Assembly (NCBI RefSeq): GCF_900625095.1
Contig: NZ_LR130760.1
Coordinates: 1,313,224-1,377,223, forward strand
DNA: 64,000 bases
DNA from: Acinetobacter ihumii
GTDB lineage: Bacteria; Pseudomonadota; Gammaproteobacteria; Pseudomonadales; Moraxellaceae
Direction of reading: 5' to 3'
This document shows, in pieces, positions 18,375-25,555 of the stretch; positions within the stretch are counted from its first letter, which is position 1, and each line of letters starts with the position of its first letter. A model generated the notes under the pieces. It did no database searches and was not told the origin of the DNA. It worked only from the letters and a program-made list of their open reading frames with translations. Both the position numbers and the translations under genes were made by a program.

Positions 18375-19607
18375 CTAAATCGCATACTGGGTTTTCTTTA
18401 AACTTTGTAAACCATTGGCTTGTTGCATAAATGCATCTTTCAAAATTTTCAATTGATTCACCTGATGTAAACCAAAATTCCGAGCAAAAATTAAAGGTCT
18501 TAATTCACTACTCTCAAGCCAGCCGATTGCAGACATGCTATGCATCATCGCTGCATTTTGTCCCTTACGTTCATGCTCATAACGGCGCAAAGTTTGCTCA
18601 TGCGCCCATACACCACGCTTTAGATCATGCAGCAATACGTCGCACAATACTGCGGCATCCAGACAGCCAATGTTCACACCTTGTCCTGCCAAAGGGTGAA
18701 TCACATGCGCAGCATCCCCAATCAATGCCAGACCCGCTTTGACATAGTGCTGTGCGGAACGGGCTTTGAGTGGAAACTGTGCGCGAGATCGGACATCAAT
18801 CACCTGACCGAGCATATGCTGGCTTTCTTGAGTTAAAAGCTGCATAAATTCAGCATCGGTCAGATTTGAATATTCTTCGGCATAATCATCAGGCAATGTC
18901 CAGACGATCGATTGCCAATAACCATTTTCTTGCTCATCCAGACTTGCCATTGGCAGATAAGCCAAAGGTCCTGTAGGCAAAAAGATTTGTCGTGCCACAT
19001 ACAAGTGTGGTCGAGTGGTTTTAATGGCACAACTGATCGCTGCCTGACGATAATCCAAGATATCTAAACCAATATACGCCTGATCACGCACAAACGAATT
19101 TGCACCGTCAGCACCAATCAGTAATTTGGTTTTTAAAATCTGACCATCTGCTAATTCAACAGTCCAGCCTTGCACCTGCTGTTCAACGCGAGCGACTTTG
19201 ACTTGGGTGCGGTAGTCCTTAATCTGCTGTAGCATTTTTTGTTGAATCACCAGATTAAGTAAGCTTGGCTCAACCATTGAACCTAAAGCTTGATCTGGTC
19301 TAGGAAAAGTGGTCGATTCCTGACCAAACTCAATTTCGCCATAACCATTTTTATTCCAGACATGCATGCCAGTATAAGGCATCTGCCGAGGTAAATCCTC
19401 CCAAACCTCAACCATTTTCAACAAATGAATCGTCGCCTGACTCAGTGCCAAAACACGCGGATTTAAAATATTTTTAACCTGTTCAGGATCAAGTACAGGC
19501 GCAGCATCCAATACTGTGGCCTGCACACCGCCTTTGGCAAGTAATAAAGCAGTCAGACCACCGACTAAACCACCACCGACAATCACCACATCCAGAATAT
19601 CACTCAT
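18375..19607 (-). CDS. ubiI: UbiI/UbiH-family FAD monooxygenase, probably UbiI
   Basis: This aromatic hydroxylase of ubiquinone biosynthesis (410 aa) probably does the C5 hydroxylation. It has the N-terminal FAD dinucleotide fold VVIVGGGLVGGLTALLLAKGG, the second FAD contact LLIGADGANSFVRD and the third motif LIGDAAHVIHPLAGQGVNIG, which is the UbiH/UbiI/UbiF signature. The gene overlaps ubiH by four bases (ATGA). Assignment as UbiI rather than UbiF/UbiH is by order, since E. coli has ygfB-pepP-ubiH-ubiI. The enzyme would act in the Ubi complex near the inner membrane. Confidence 0.82.
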   Translation of the reverse strand: MSDILDVVIVGGGLVGGLTALLLAKGGVQATVLDAAPVLDPEQVKNILNPRVLALSQATIHLLKMVEVWEDLPRQMPYTGMHVWNKNGYGEIEFGQESTTFPRPDQALGSMVEPSLLNLVIQQKMLQQIKDYRTQVKVARVEQQVQGWTVELADGQILKTKLLIGADGANSFVRDQAYIGLDILDYRQAAISCAIKTTRPHLYVARQIFLPTGPLAYLPMASLDEQENGYWQSIVWTLPDDYAEEYSNLTDAEFMQLLTQESQHMLGQVIDVRSRAQFPLKARSAQHYVKAGLALIGDAAHVIHPLAGQGVNIGCLDAAVLCDVLLHDLKRGVWAHEQTLRRYEHERKGQNAAMMHSMSAIGWLESSELRPLIFARNFGLHQVNQLKILKDAFMQQANGLQSLKKTQYAI

Positions 19608-20809
19608 GCTTTTAATCCCATGGCATAGTTGGCAACGAGAGGTTTAATTCCCGGAATGACGTCAAACGCGACCAATCCAGTGTTTCGCAATAATTTCAGC
19701 ACTGGATTTTGATTGCTAAAACCACGCACCACAGAATCACAGAATTTAATCACACGCTGCTGATCTTTTAAGCGAGAGTGTTCATACGCTAATAAATTTT
19801 CAGGGCTGCCAATATCATCCGATTGGGTTAAATGCTGGGTCAGAAAACGCACTAACACGTCTGCATCACGCAGACATAGATTAAAACCTTGGCCTGCAAC
19901 AGGATGAATGGTATGTGCAGCATTACCCATCAATACCACACGACCAACCGCCTGCTTATGTGCCAAAACTTGCGACAATGGATAACTAAATCGTTTGCCG
20001 GTTTTTTCAAATTTTCCAGCACGATCGCCATAAGTCTGCTGCAACGCATCCAGAAAATGCTGATCATTTTCCTCACCTAGCCACTCTGCTTCTGTACCTT
20101 TTTTGACAGGCCACACCACAGAACGGCGGTATTCTCCCGGTAAAGGCAATAGCGCTAATGGCCCAAGTGCACTAAAACGCTCAAATCCTACATGCTGATG
20201 CGGTTTGGATGTCTGCACCGCGGTCACAATCGCCACTTGATCATAGTCATGCACATCGACGCCAACGCCAATCGCTTGACGACAGAAAGAATCACGACCA
20301 TCCGCTGCAATGAGTAATTTTGATGTTAAGGTCAATGTTTCTTGATCGCGTTTTGCCTGAATGGTCACCTGCTCTTGAGTTTGTTCCAGAGCAGTGACTT
20401 CTACGCCATCAATGAGTTCAATCAACGGTTGCTGGCGTACTTGCGTTAATAACACCCGACCTAACCATGCATTTTCAATAACTTGACCAAAGCTTTCGAC
20501 TTTTTCCTGTTCTGCCACTAAACGTGCCTTACCAAAACTACCTTCTTCCGTGATGTGCACTTGAAGAATAGGGGTCGCATGTTGTTGCAAAGCATCCCAC
20601 AAACCAAGCTGTTGATAAATCATGACACTACGACGTGACAAGGCCGTATTTCTGGCATCAAAACTGGAGTGATACGGTGCAAGCTGATCATCTTGATAAT
20701 TCGGGTATCGAATCGCTTCTAGCAATTGAACAGCAATATTTTGTTTGGCCAGCATGAGTGCTAGACTTAAACCGACCATTCCCCCACCGACAATAATGAC
20801 TTTTTGCAC
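19604..20809 (-). CDS. ubiH: UbiH: 2-octaprenyl-6-methoxyphenol hydroxylase
   Basis: This FAD-dependent hydroxylase of the ubiquinone pathway (401 aa) shows KVIIVGGGMVGLSLALMLA, LLIAADGRDSFCRQ and LMGNAAHTIHPVAGQGFNL. UbiH-typical central features include VIENAWLGRVLL. The frame can be read from a TTG at 20824, but that codon lies in the ribosome site. GAGGAG is seven bases before the GTG at 20809, which I take as the start (MQKVIIVGGG). It sits 26 bases after pepP and is translationally coupled to ubiI. Confidence 0.87.
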   Translation of the reverse strand: MQKVIIVGGGMVGLSLALMLAKQNIAVQLLEAIRYPNYQDDQLAPYHSSFDARNTALSRRSVMIYQQLGLWDALQQHATPILQVHITEEGSFGKARLVAEQEKVESFGQVIENAWLGRVLLTQVRQQPLIELIDGVEVTALEQTQEQVTIQAKRDQETLTLTSKLLIAADGRDSFCRQAIGVGVDVHDYDQVAIVTAVQTSKPHQHVGFERFSALGPLALLPLPGEYRRSVVWPVKKGTEAEWLGEENDQHFLDALQQTYGDRAGKFEKTGKRFSYPLSQVLAHKQAVGRVVLMGNAAHTIHPVAGQGFNLCLRDADVLVRFLTQHLTQSDDIGSPENLLAYEHSRLKDQQRVIKFCDSVVRGFSNQNPVLKLLRNTGLVAFDVIPGIKPLVANYAMGLKA

Positions 20810-20835
20810 GGTAAAACTCCTCAATACGTTTATCG

Positions 20836-22161
20836 TTATATTTTGACTTGCGCCATCAGTTGCTCAATGTCGTCAGTTTCTTTGACGACAGCACCTGTTA
20901 AAACCAGAGGCCCTTGCGCAGTGGCAACCACATCATCTTCAATGCGAATGCCAATGCCCCGCCACTTTTCATCTACAGTTTCATCGTCAGGTGCAATATA
21001 GAGTCCTGGTTCAACAGTGACCACCATGCCTTCTTCATAGGGTCGCCATTCGTTTTCTTTTTTATAGTTACCGACATCATGCACATCCATGCCTAACCAG
21101 TGTCCTGTACCATGCATATAAAACTGACGGAAAGCTTCGCTTTCAATTAACTCATCCAGATTACCTTTGAGCAAGCCCAAATCCAGTAAGCCCTGAGTGA
21201 GAATACGCACCGCCACTTCATGCGGCTCACGATAGGAATTTCCCACACGCACCGCATCAATCGCGGCATATTGTGCTGCTAATACGACGTTATAAAGTGC
21301 TTTTTGTTCAGGACTAAACTTACCATTGACTGGGAAAGTACGAGTAATGTCGGATGCGTAGCATTGATATTCACAGGCAGCATCTATCAGAACCAAGTCA
21401 CCATCTATGAGTGCTTTGTCATTTTCGACATAATGCAAAATACAAGCATTGGCTCCACCACCGACAATACTGTTGTAGGATGGCACACAACCATGCTGAC
21501 CAAAAATATAATTCAATTCAGCTTCAAGCGCATATTCCATCATTTCAGGACGAACTTTTTGCATGGCACGCGTATGTGCAGCGGCACTAATATCCGATGC
21601 AATTTGCATCAGTTCGATTTCCTGCTTGGATTTAATCAAACGCATTTCATCGACAATACGATCAAGCTGTAAAATTTGTGAAGGTGCGCCATTACCGCGA
21701 CGCTGCTGAGCATCGGCTTGTTTAATCCACTGACTCACCCGTGCATCAAATTCAGCACGATGTCCAATGCGATAATAAAGACGCTCTTTATTCAGTAATT
21801 TTTCCGCAATTTCTTCATCGAGCAAATCAATCGCATAAGCTTCGTCTGCCTCAAAGTCTTCAATTGCACCATCAATGCCCGCTCGATAACCATTCCAGAT
21901 TTCCATTTCGCGGTTACGTTCACGACAAAACAAACTATAGGTGTAATCTTCCACCGTATCGAAAGTTTCAATCACTGCTACCGCTTCAGGTTCAGCAAAA
22001 CCTGTGAGATAAAAAAAACTGCTATCGGTACGAAACTTATAGTCTGCATCACGGTTACGGTACGCAACAGGACTGGTTTCAATAATGGCAATACTGTTTG
22101 GCCCCATGTGTTGAGCGAGGCGGTCTCGACGAAGTTCAAAATCTGCTTGAGTCAATTTCAT
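20836..22161 (-). CDS. pepP: PepP: Xaa-Pro aminopeptidase P
   Basis: This metallopeptidase (441 aa, family M24B) removes an N-terminal residue before proline. The creatinase-like N-terminal domain (AMP_N, about 1-170) leads to the pita-bread fold. Metal ligands are in LVLIDAACEYQCYASDITRTF (two Asp), HGTGHWLGMDVHDVG (His), VTVEPGLY (Glu) and IGIRIEDDV (Glu). As in E. coli, it lies between ygfB and ubiH. The cytoplasmic enzyme is not part of ubiquinone synthesis; the link appears to be conserved co-transcription only. Confidence 0.92.
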   Translation of the reverse strand: MKLTQADFELRRDRLAQHMGPNSIAIIETSPVAYRNRDADYKFRTDSSFFYLTGFAEPEAVAVIETFDTVEDYTYSLFCRERNREMEIWNGYRAGIDGAIEDFEADEAYAIDLLDEEIAEKLLNKERLYYRIGHRAEFDARVSQWIKQADAQQRRGNGAPSQILQLDRIVDEMRLIKSKQEIELMQIASDISAAAHTRAMQKVRPEMMEYALEAELNYIFGQHGCVPSYNSIVGGGANACILHYVENDKALIDGDLVLIDAACEYQCYASDITRTFPVNGKFSPEQKALYNVVLAAQYAAIDAVRVGNSYREPHEVAVRILTQGLLDLGLLKGNLDELIESEAFRQFYMHGTGHWLGMDVHDVGNYKKENEWRPYEEGMVVTVEPGLYIAPDDETVDEKWRGIGIRIEDDVVATAQGPLVLTGAVVKETDDIEQLMAQVKI

Positions 22162-22222
22162 GAGGCTATAAGTCTTTAATTATCAAGTGGTAAAATAAAA
22201 TTTAAACAACAACATCGCCCAA

Positions 22223-22855
22223 TTAGCTTGGACGATGTGGGGTAAACATTTCAACTACGCTTTGGTTATCTTTTCGTGCAGGGTCATTTTGGCTCTTGGC
22301 ATGAAAATTTTTTAACAATGAACTTTCTTCTACAGCAATCTTTTTCCGACCCATTGAAAGGCTGACAGGAATCAAACGTACAAATTCATACAGTTCTTCG
22401 TAGCTGTTTTCGCCTTCTTCGTCATCATCTGAATCTTCAAATTCAACTGCTGCCACATCCTGTAAATGTTCAATCAGTTCCATTTCATCGCTACGAATAT
22501 GACCTGACGCCAAACCAAAACCAAGCACTACGCCTGCACTCCAGTCTGCCAACGCTTGAACGCGCTCTTGTAAAGAATGTTGATCATCTGGAAGCATCGG
22601 TAAATAATCCAGTTCGTCTTCCGATAAAGCATGTGCTACATCTTCTGCTTCATCACTCAGTAGCGCAAGTGCTTCATCTGTTAAATGAGGTACATTCAGT
22701 GTGGTTAAAATTTGTACCCATTCGTCACGACTCGGGGCTTCAGTCACACAAACAATGCCTGTCAGTAAGCCATGCAGCTCACTTGGGCTTGAAATCTCCT
22801 CAATTCCGTTAAAATTTGTGAACCATTCATTCCAACCTGAAATATCGTCTTGCAT
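22223..22855 (-). CDS. ygfB: YgfB family (UPF0149) protein
   Basis: This soluble protein (210 aa) has the UPF0149/YecA-like helical fold: SELHGLLTGIVCV, LADWSAGVVLGFGLASG and a later EELYEFVRLIPVSLSM. An Asp/Glu-rich loop follows the second motif. The C-terminal 45 residues extend past E. coli YgfB. In Pseudomonas, YgfB represses the alpA-ampDh3 system and so affects beta-lactam tolerance. I prefer ATG 22855 over the TTG at 22867. Its 5' end is 64 bases from the divergent coiled-coil/zapA unit. Confidence 0.82.
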   Translation of the reverse strand: MQDDISGWNEWFTNFNGIEEISSPSELHGLLTGIVCVTEAPSRDEWVQILTTLNVPHLTDEALALLSDEAEDVAHALSEDELDYLPMLPDDQHSLQERVQALADWSAGVVLGFGLASGHIRSDEMELIEHLQDVAAVEFEDSDDDEEGENSYEELYEFVRLIPVSLSMGRKKIAVEESSLLKNFHAKSQNDPARKDNQSVVEMFTPHRPS

Positions 22856-22919
22856 TCGCTTATCCAATCTCTATACTTCGTATATATTACCTTTGATTGC
22901 AATTCTGTGCGACTACGTT

Positions 22920-23492
22920 ATGTTAGAACAATTACAGCGTCTACAGGCGCATATTGGCGTTTTAAAAACGCGTTTACATCACCTTGAAAGTGAAAATGAG
23001 TCACTGACCCAAAAAAAACAACAGGATGATGAGCAACATCATGCTCAAATTGTGCAAAAAAATGGGATCATTACCTCCAAACAGGAAGAAGTTGACAGTC
23101 TGACTGAGCAACTGTCGCAACTGCAAAATCAATTTCAACAATTGAATACTGATGCATCAGCGCTGGCTGACCGTTATAGCCGTCTGGAAAAAAGTTGTAC
23201 TGATCTAAAAAATCGTTTTCAGGAGATTCTGGCAGAACGTAATGATTTACGTGTCACCAAAGAAAAACTTCAGTTACAACAGCATAAAACCCAGCAAGAT
23301 CTACAAAATACCCAGCAAGAACGCGAACGTTTACTGCAAAAAAATGAACTGGCTAAATCCAAAGTCGAAGCGATTATTCAACGTCTGGCGACTTTAGGAA
23401 CGGAACAGGATCAACATGCGCAAGAAATTCAGCAATTGGCCGACCCAAGTGTTGAAAATAGTGCTGAACATGATGAGGAGGCACAATCATGA
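22920..23492 (+). CDS. Coiled-coil protein translated together with ZapA
   Basis: The 190-residue product is almost all predicted coiled coil: Gln-, Glu- and Leu-rich heptads from residue 2 to about 175, without signal peptide or membrane span. The first 40 residues (MLEQLQRLQAHIGVLKTRL) recall the short TIGR02449/ZapB-like proteins often found before zapA, but this one is about three times longer. The stop overlaps the zapA ATG in ATGA, a strong sign of joint production. A role in Z-ring assembly is inferred from that pairing. A longer frame from 22701 overlaps ygfB and was rejected. Confidence 0.7.
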   Translation: MLEQLQRLQAHIGVLKTRLHHLESENESLTQKKQQDDEQHHAQIVQKNGIITSKQEEVDSLTEQLSQLQNQFQQLNTDASALADRYSRLEKSCTDLKNRFQEILAERNDLRVTKEKLQLQQHKTQQDLQNTQQERERLLQKNELAKSKVEAIIQRLATLGTEQDQHAQEIQQLADPSVENSAEHDEEAQS

Positions 23493-23773
23493 GCGAGCAG
23501 GTAATGGTTGAGTTGCGCTTGATTGAACAAACTTTCCGTTTGGCAACAACGGCATCTGAAAAAGAAGAACTTGAACGTGCAGGCCAAATGCTCAATGACA
23601 AGTTTAATGAAATGCGTCGCAATGCGCCTCGGGTCGAGCATAATAAACTGGTGATTATGGTGGCATTGCAACTGATGCAAGATGTATTGAGTATGAACAA
23701 ATCTCTACAAGAATATGCACACTGTGAGCGTTTACTTGACACAATCTTAAACGATGTCGAACAAATCGTATAA
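23489..23773 (+). CDS. zapA: ZapA: FtsZ-ring associated cell division protein
   Basis: This small protein (94 aa) promotes FtsZ bundling. It has the ZapA N-terminal region VMVELRLIEQTFRLATTASEKEEL (shown here in part), then AGQMLNDKFNEMR and VMVALQLMQDVL, with a C-terminal coiled coil. GAGGAGG lies before its ATG, inside the upstream gene. 6S RNA follows about 100 bases downstream, as in many gammaproteobacteria. Confidence 0.87.
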   Translation: MSEQVMVELRLIEQTFRLATTASEKEELERAGQMLNDKFNEMRRNAPRVEHNKLVIMVALQLMQDVLSMNKSLQEYAHCERLLDTILNDVEQIV

Positions 23774-23842
23774 GTTAGCCAAGTTTTTGCGTAAAGCTTC
23801 ACCATTTGAAAACTAAGTTTACATAACGACTGGCTCAAGTAA

Positions 23843-23870
23843 TTGCCATAATATTGAGATGAGTTATACT
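23843..23870 (+). promoter_or_regulatory. Sigma-70 promoter of 6S RNA
   Basis: TTGCCA (23843-23848) and TATACT (23865-23870) are separated by 16 bases. Start of transcription would fall at about 23877, where the 6S closing stem begins. Confidence 0.7.
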
Positions 23871-23876
23871 AAAGCT

Positions 23877-24060
23877 GTCTCTGGGATGTTCGCCAGCGCG
23901 TCTGATTCCCCTGAGCCGATACTATCTTTTTAGGATAGCGTTCTGCGTATTTAGAGCGTATGCCTGCTCCGTGCAGGAAACCCAGCAAGTACGCGTCGCT
24001 TCCACCTTGAACTTAAGGGTTCAAGGGTAACGACATGCAGCGGCATCTTCGGAGGCATTT
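23877..24060 (+). ncRNA. ssrS: 6S RNA, regulator of RNA polymerase holoenzyme
   Basis: The 184-base RNA binds sigma-70 RNA polymerase in stationary phase. The sequence keeps recognisable blocks of E. coli 6S RNA: CTGGGATGTTCGCC at the 5' end, TTCCCCTGAGCCGATA, then CACCTTGAACTTAAGGGTTCAAGGG near the 3' part (quoted in two pieces: CACCTTGAAC, AAGGGTTCAAGGG), and GCAGCGGCATCTTCGGAGGC at the end. The 5' GTCTCTGGGATG pairs with the 3' CATCTTCGGAGGC to close the long hairpin. It follows zapA as in E. coli, but the fau/ygfA gene usually found next is absent here. Ends are set by the closing stem and may be a few bases off. Confidence 0.93.
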
Positions 24061-24529
24061 ATTTTTTAATTATAACAATAACTTGCATCAATAAATTACT
24101 ATTTATATTTTTCACTCCACATTCAAAAATAGCCTGCAAATAGACCTCATAACTATTGTATTGTTATATATTGCTAGATACAGTTTGTTTAAAGAAATGG
24201 CGACTCATATTAAATTTACTAAATATTTAGCAGTCAATGCTCAATAAAACCTGATTAGATGTTCAAGATATTAAATAGACGTCCTTATTTTAATAATATC
24301 TTTGCCAAACAATTCCAGATGTCTGCTTAGTTATATGCATATTAAGATACTTTTAACTTTTCTAGGCTGTTGACGTTCATATAGTTCATTTAATTTCATT
24401 CTTTTCAAAGTATTCTTAAGATAAGATTGAGCGTATTGACCCATAATGTTTATATTTTTTAAGTGCTGCGAATGCTTTCAAATCGGTTGTTCCGCACGAT
24501 CATTATTATGAAAACAAGAGCATATTCAA
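24061..24529. other. AT-rich gap between 6S RNA and a hydrolase gene
   Basis: About 470 bases lack any credible open frame. The longest reading from an ATG I noticed is 16 codons. I see no tRNA, no clear terminator other than the end of 6S RNA, and no repeat. A TTGACC occurs at 24436-24441 but without a well-spaced -10. It probably holds the promoter of the hydrolase gene starting at 24530. Confidence 0.5.
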
Positions 24530-25501
24530 ATGAAACGGACTTTATCACAGCTATGCCTTACTTTAAGCCTAAGCTTGACAACTGCAACCATGACCACCTA
24601 TCCAACCAATAGCTTTGCTGCTCCAAGCATAAATATTCAAACCGTACTGCAACAGGAACGTGCATGGGCAGGTTTACAAACTAAAAAACTCAAAGTGGGT
24701 GAAATTGAGTGGGTCTATAGTGAAGGCGGTCAAGCCACAAAACCGACCATTATTTTAATTCATGGATTAGCAGGCAGTCGTGATAACTGGAATCGCGTTG
24801 CGCGATATTTAACGCCAAATTATCATGTCATCATTCCTGATTTACCTGCACACGGCGATACTCAAGTTACCGACGACTTTGATCTCTCGATTCCCAACTT
24901 AACTGAAAAATTAAGACGTTTTGCCGAAGCTGGTCATTTTGAAAAAGATGTAAATATCGCAGGACATAGTATGGGCGGCGTGATTGCGCTGTTATACACG
25001 GCACAATATCCGACTGAAACCAAAACATTGTTATTGGTCGATAGCGCGGGTGTTTTTAAATCAGCGAATACAGCTTATCTGAAAAATCCAGCTTTACTCA
25101 ATGAATTAGTGGTGAAAAAGTCTGGCGATTTTGACAAGTTATTCCAACTAGCAACTACTACGCCGCCATTTATTCCTGTTGAATTAAAGACTGAGCAAGA
25201 AAAACTTATGATTACTCAGTCTAAAAGTACGCAGCGCATGGTGAACCAGTTAGTTGAGATGTCTAAAATTTACACGCCTGAAACATTTGCAATTGCAGCC
25301 AAATCCATTGATACCCCAACGTTTATTGTATGGGGGGAGCAAGATAAAATTATTAATGTTGAAGCAGCGCAAGAATTAAAAGATTTACTCAAAAATGCCC
25401 AGCCACCTTTAATTCTAAAAAATGTAGGACATATGCCTATTTTAGAAGCCGATCAAATTGTGGCACAACAGTATCTAATCTTTTTAAATAAACATAAATG
25501 A
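24530..25501 (+). CDS. Exported alpha/beta hydrolase (lipase/esterase-like)
   Basis: This 323-aa protein has an N-terminal signal peptide, with a likely cut after NSFAA near residue 31. The fold is clear: IILIHGLAGSRDNW (oxyanion hole), DLPAHGDT, nucleophile elbow GHSMGG, acid in WGEQDKIIN and His in NVGHMPILEA. It resembles the periplasmic or outer-surface lipases annotated in Moraxellaceae. The substrate is not evident. It is alone in its transcription direction and shares a terminator region with the convergent copA. Confidence 0.8.
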   Translation: MKRTLSQLCLTLSLSLTTATMTTYPTNSFAAPSINIQTVLQQERAWAGLQTKKLKVGEIEWVYSEGGQATKPTIILIHGLAGSRDNWNRVARYLTPNYHVIIPDLPAHGDTQVTDDFDLSIPNLTEKLRRFAEAGHFEKDVNIAGHSMGGVIALLYTAQYPTETKTLLLVDSAGVFKSANTAYLKNPALLNELVVKKSGDFDKLFQLATTTPPFIPVELKTEQEKLMITQSKSTQRMVNQLVEMSKIYTPETFAIAAKSIDTPTFIVWGEQDKIINVEAAQELKDLLKNAQPPLILKNVGHMPILEADQIVAQQYLIFLNKHK

Positions 25502-25514
25502 TTGAAATTAAAAT

Positions 25515-25541
25515 AAAACAGGAGTCATTTTGACTCCTGCT
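25515..25541 (-). terminator. Shared terminator between the hydrolase gene and copA
   Basis: Perfect 9-base arms CAGGAGTCA/TGACTCCTG enclose three bases. On the minus strand the hairpin is followed by TTTTATTTTAA, a good match for the end of copA; on the plus strand the tail is weaker. Confidence 0.75.
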
Positions 25542-25555
25542 GTTGTTATATCCAG

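Noticed and set aside
22701-22919. N-terminal extension of the coiled-coil frame
   Set aside because: It overlaps ygfB on the other strand. The ATG at 22920 starts the coiled coil cleanly.
23374-23838. 154-codon frame on the minus strand over zapA
   Set aside because: It is antisense to the coiled-coil and zapA genes, has no ribosome site and a composition unlike real proteins.
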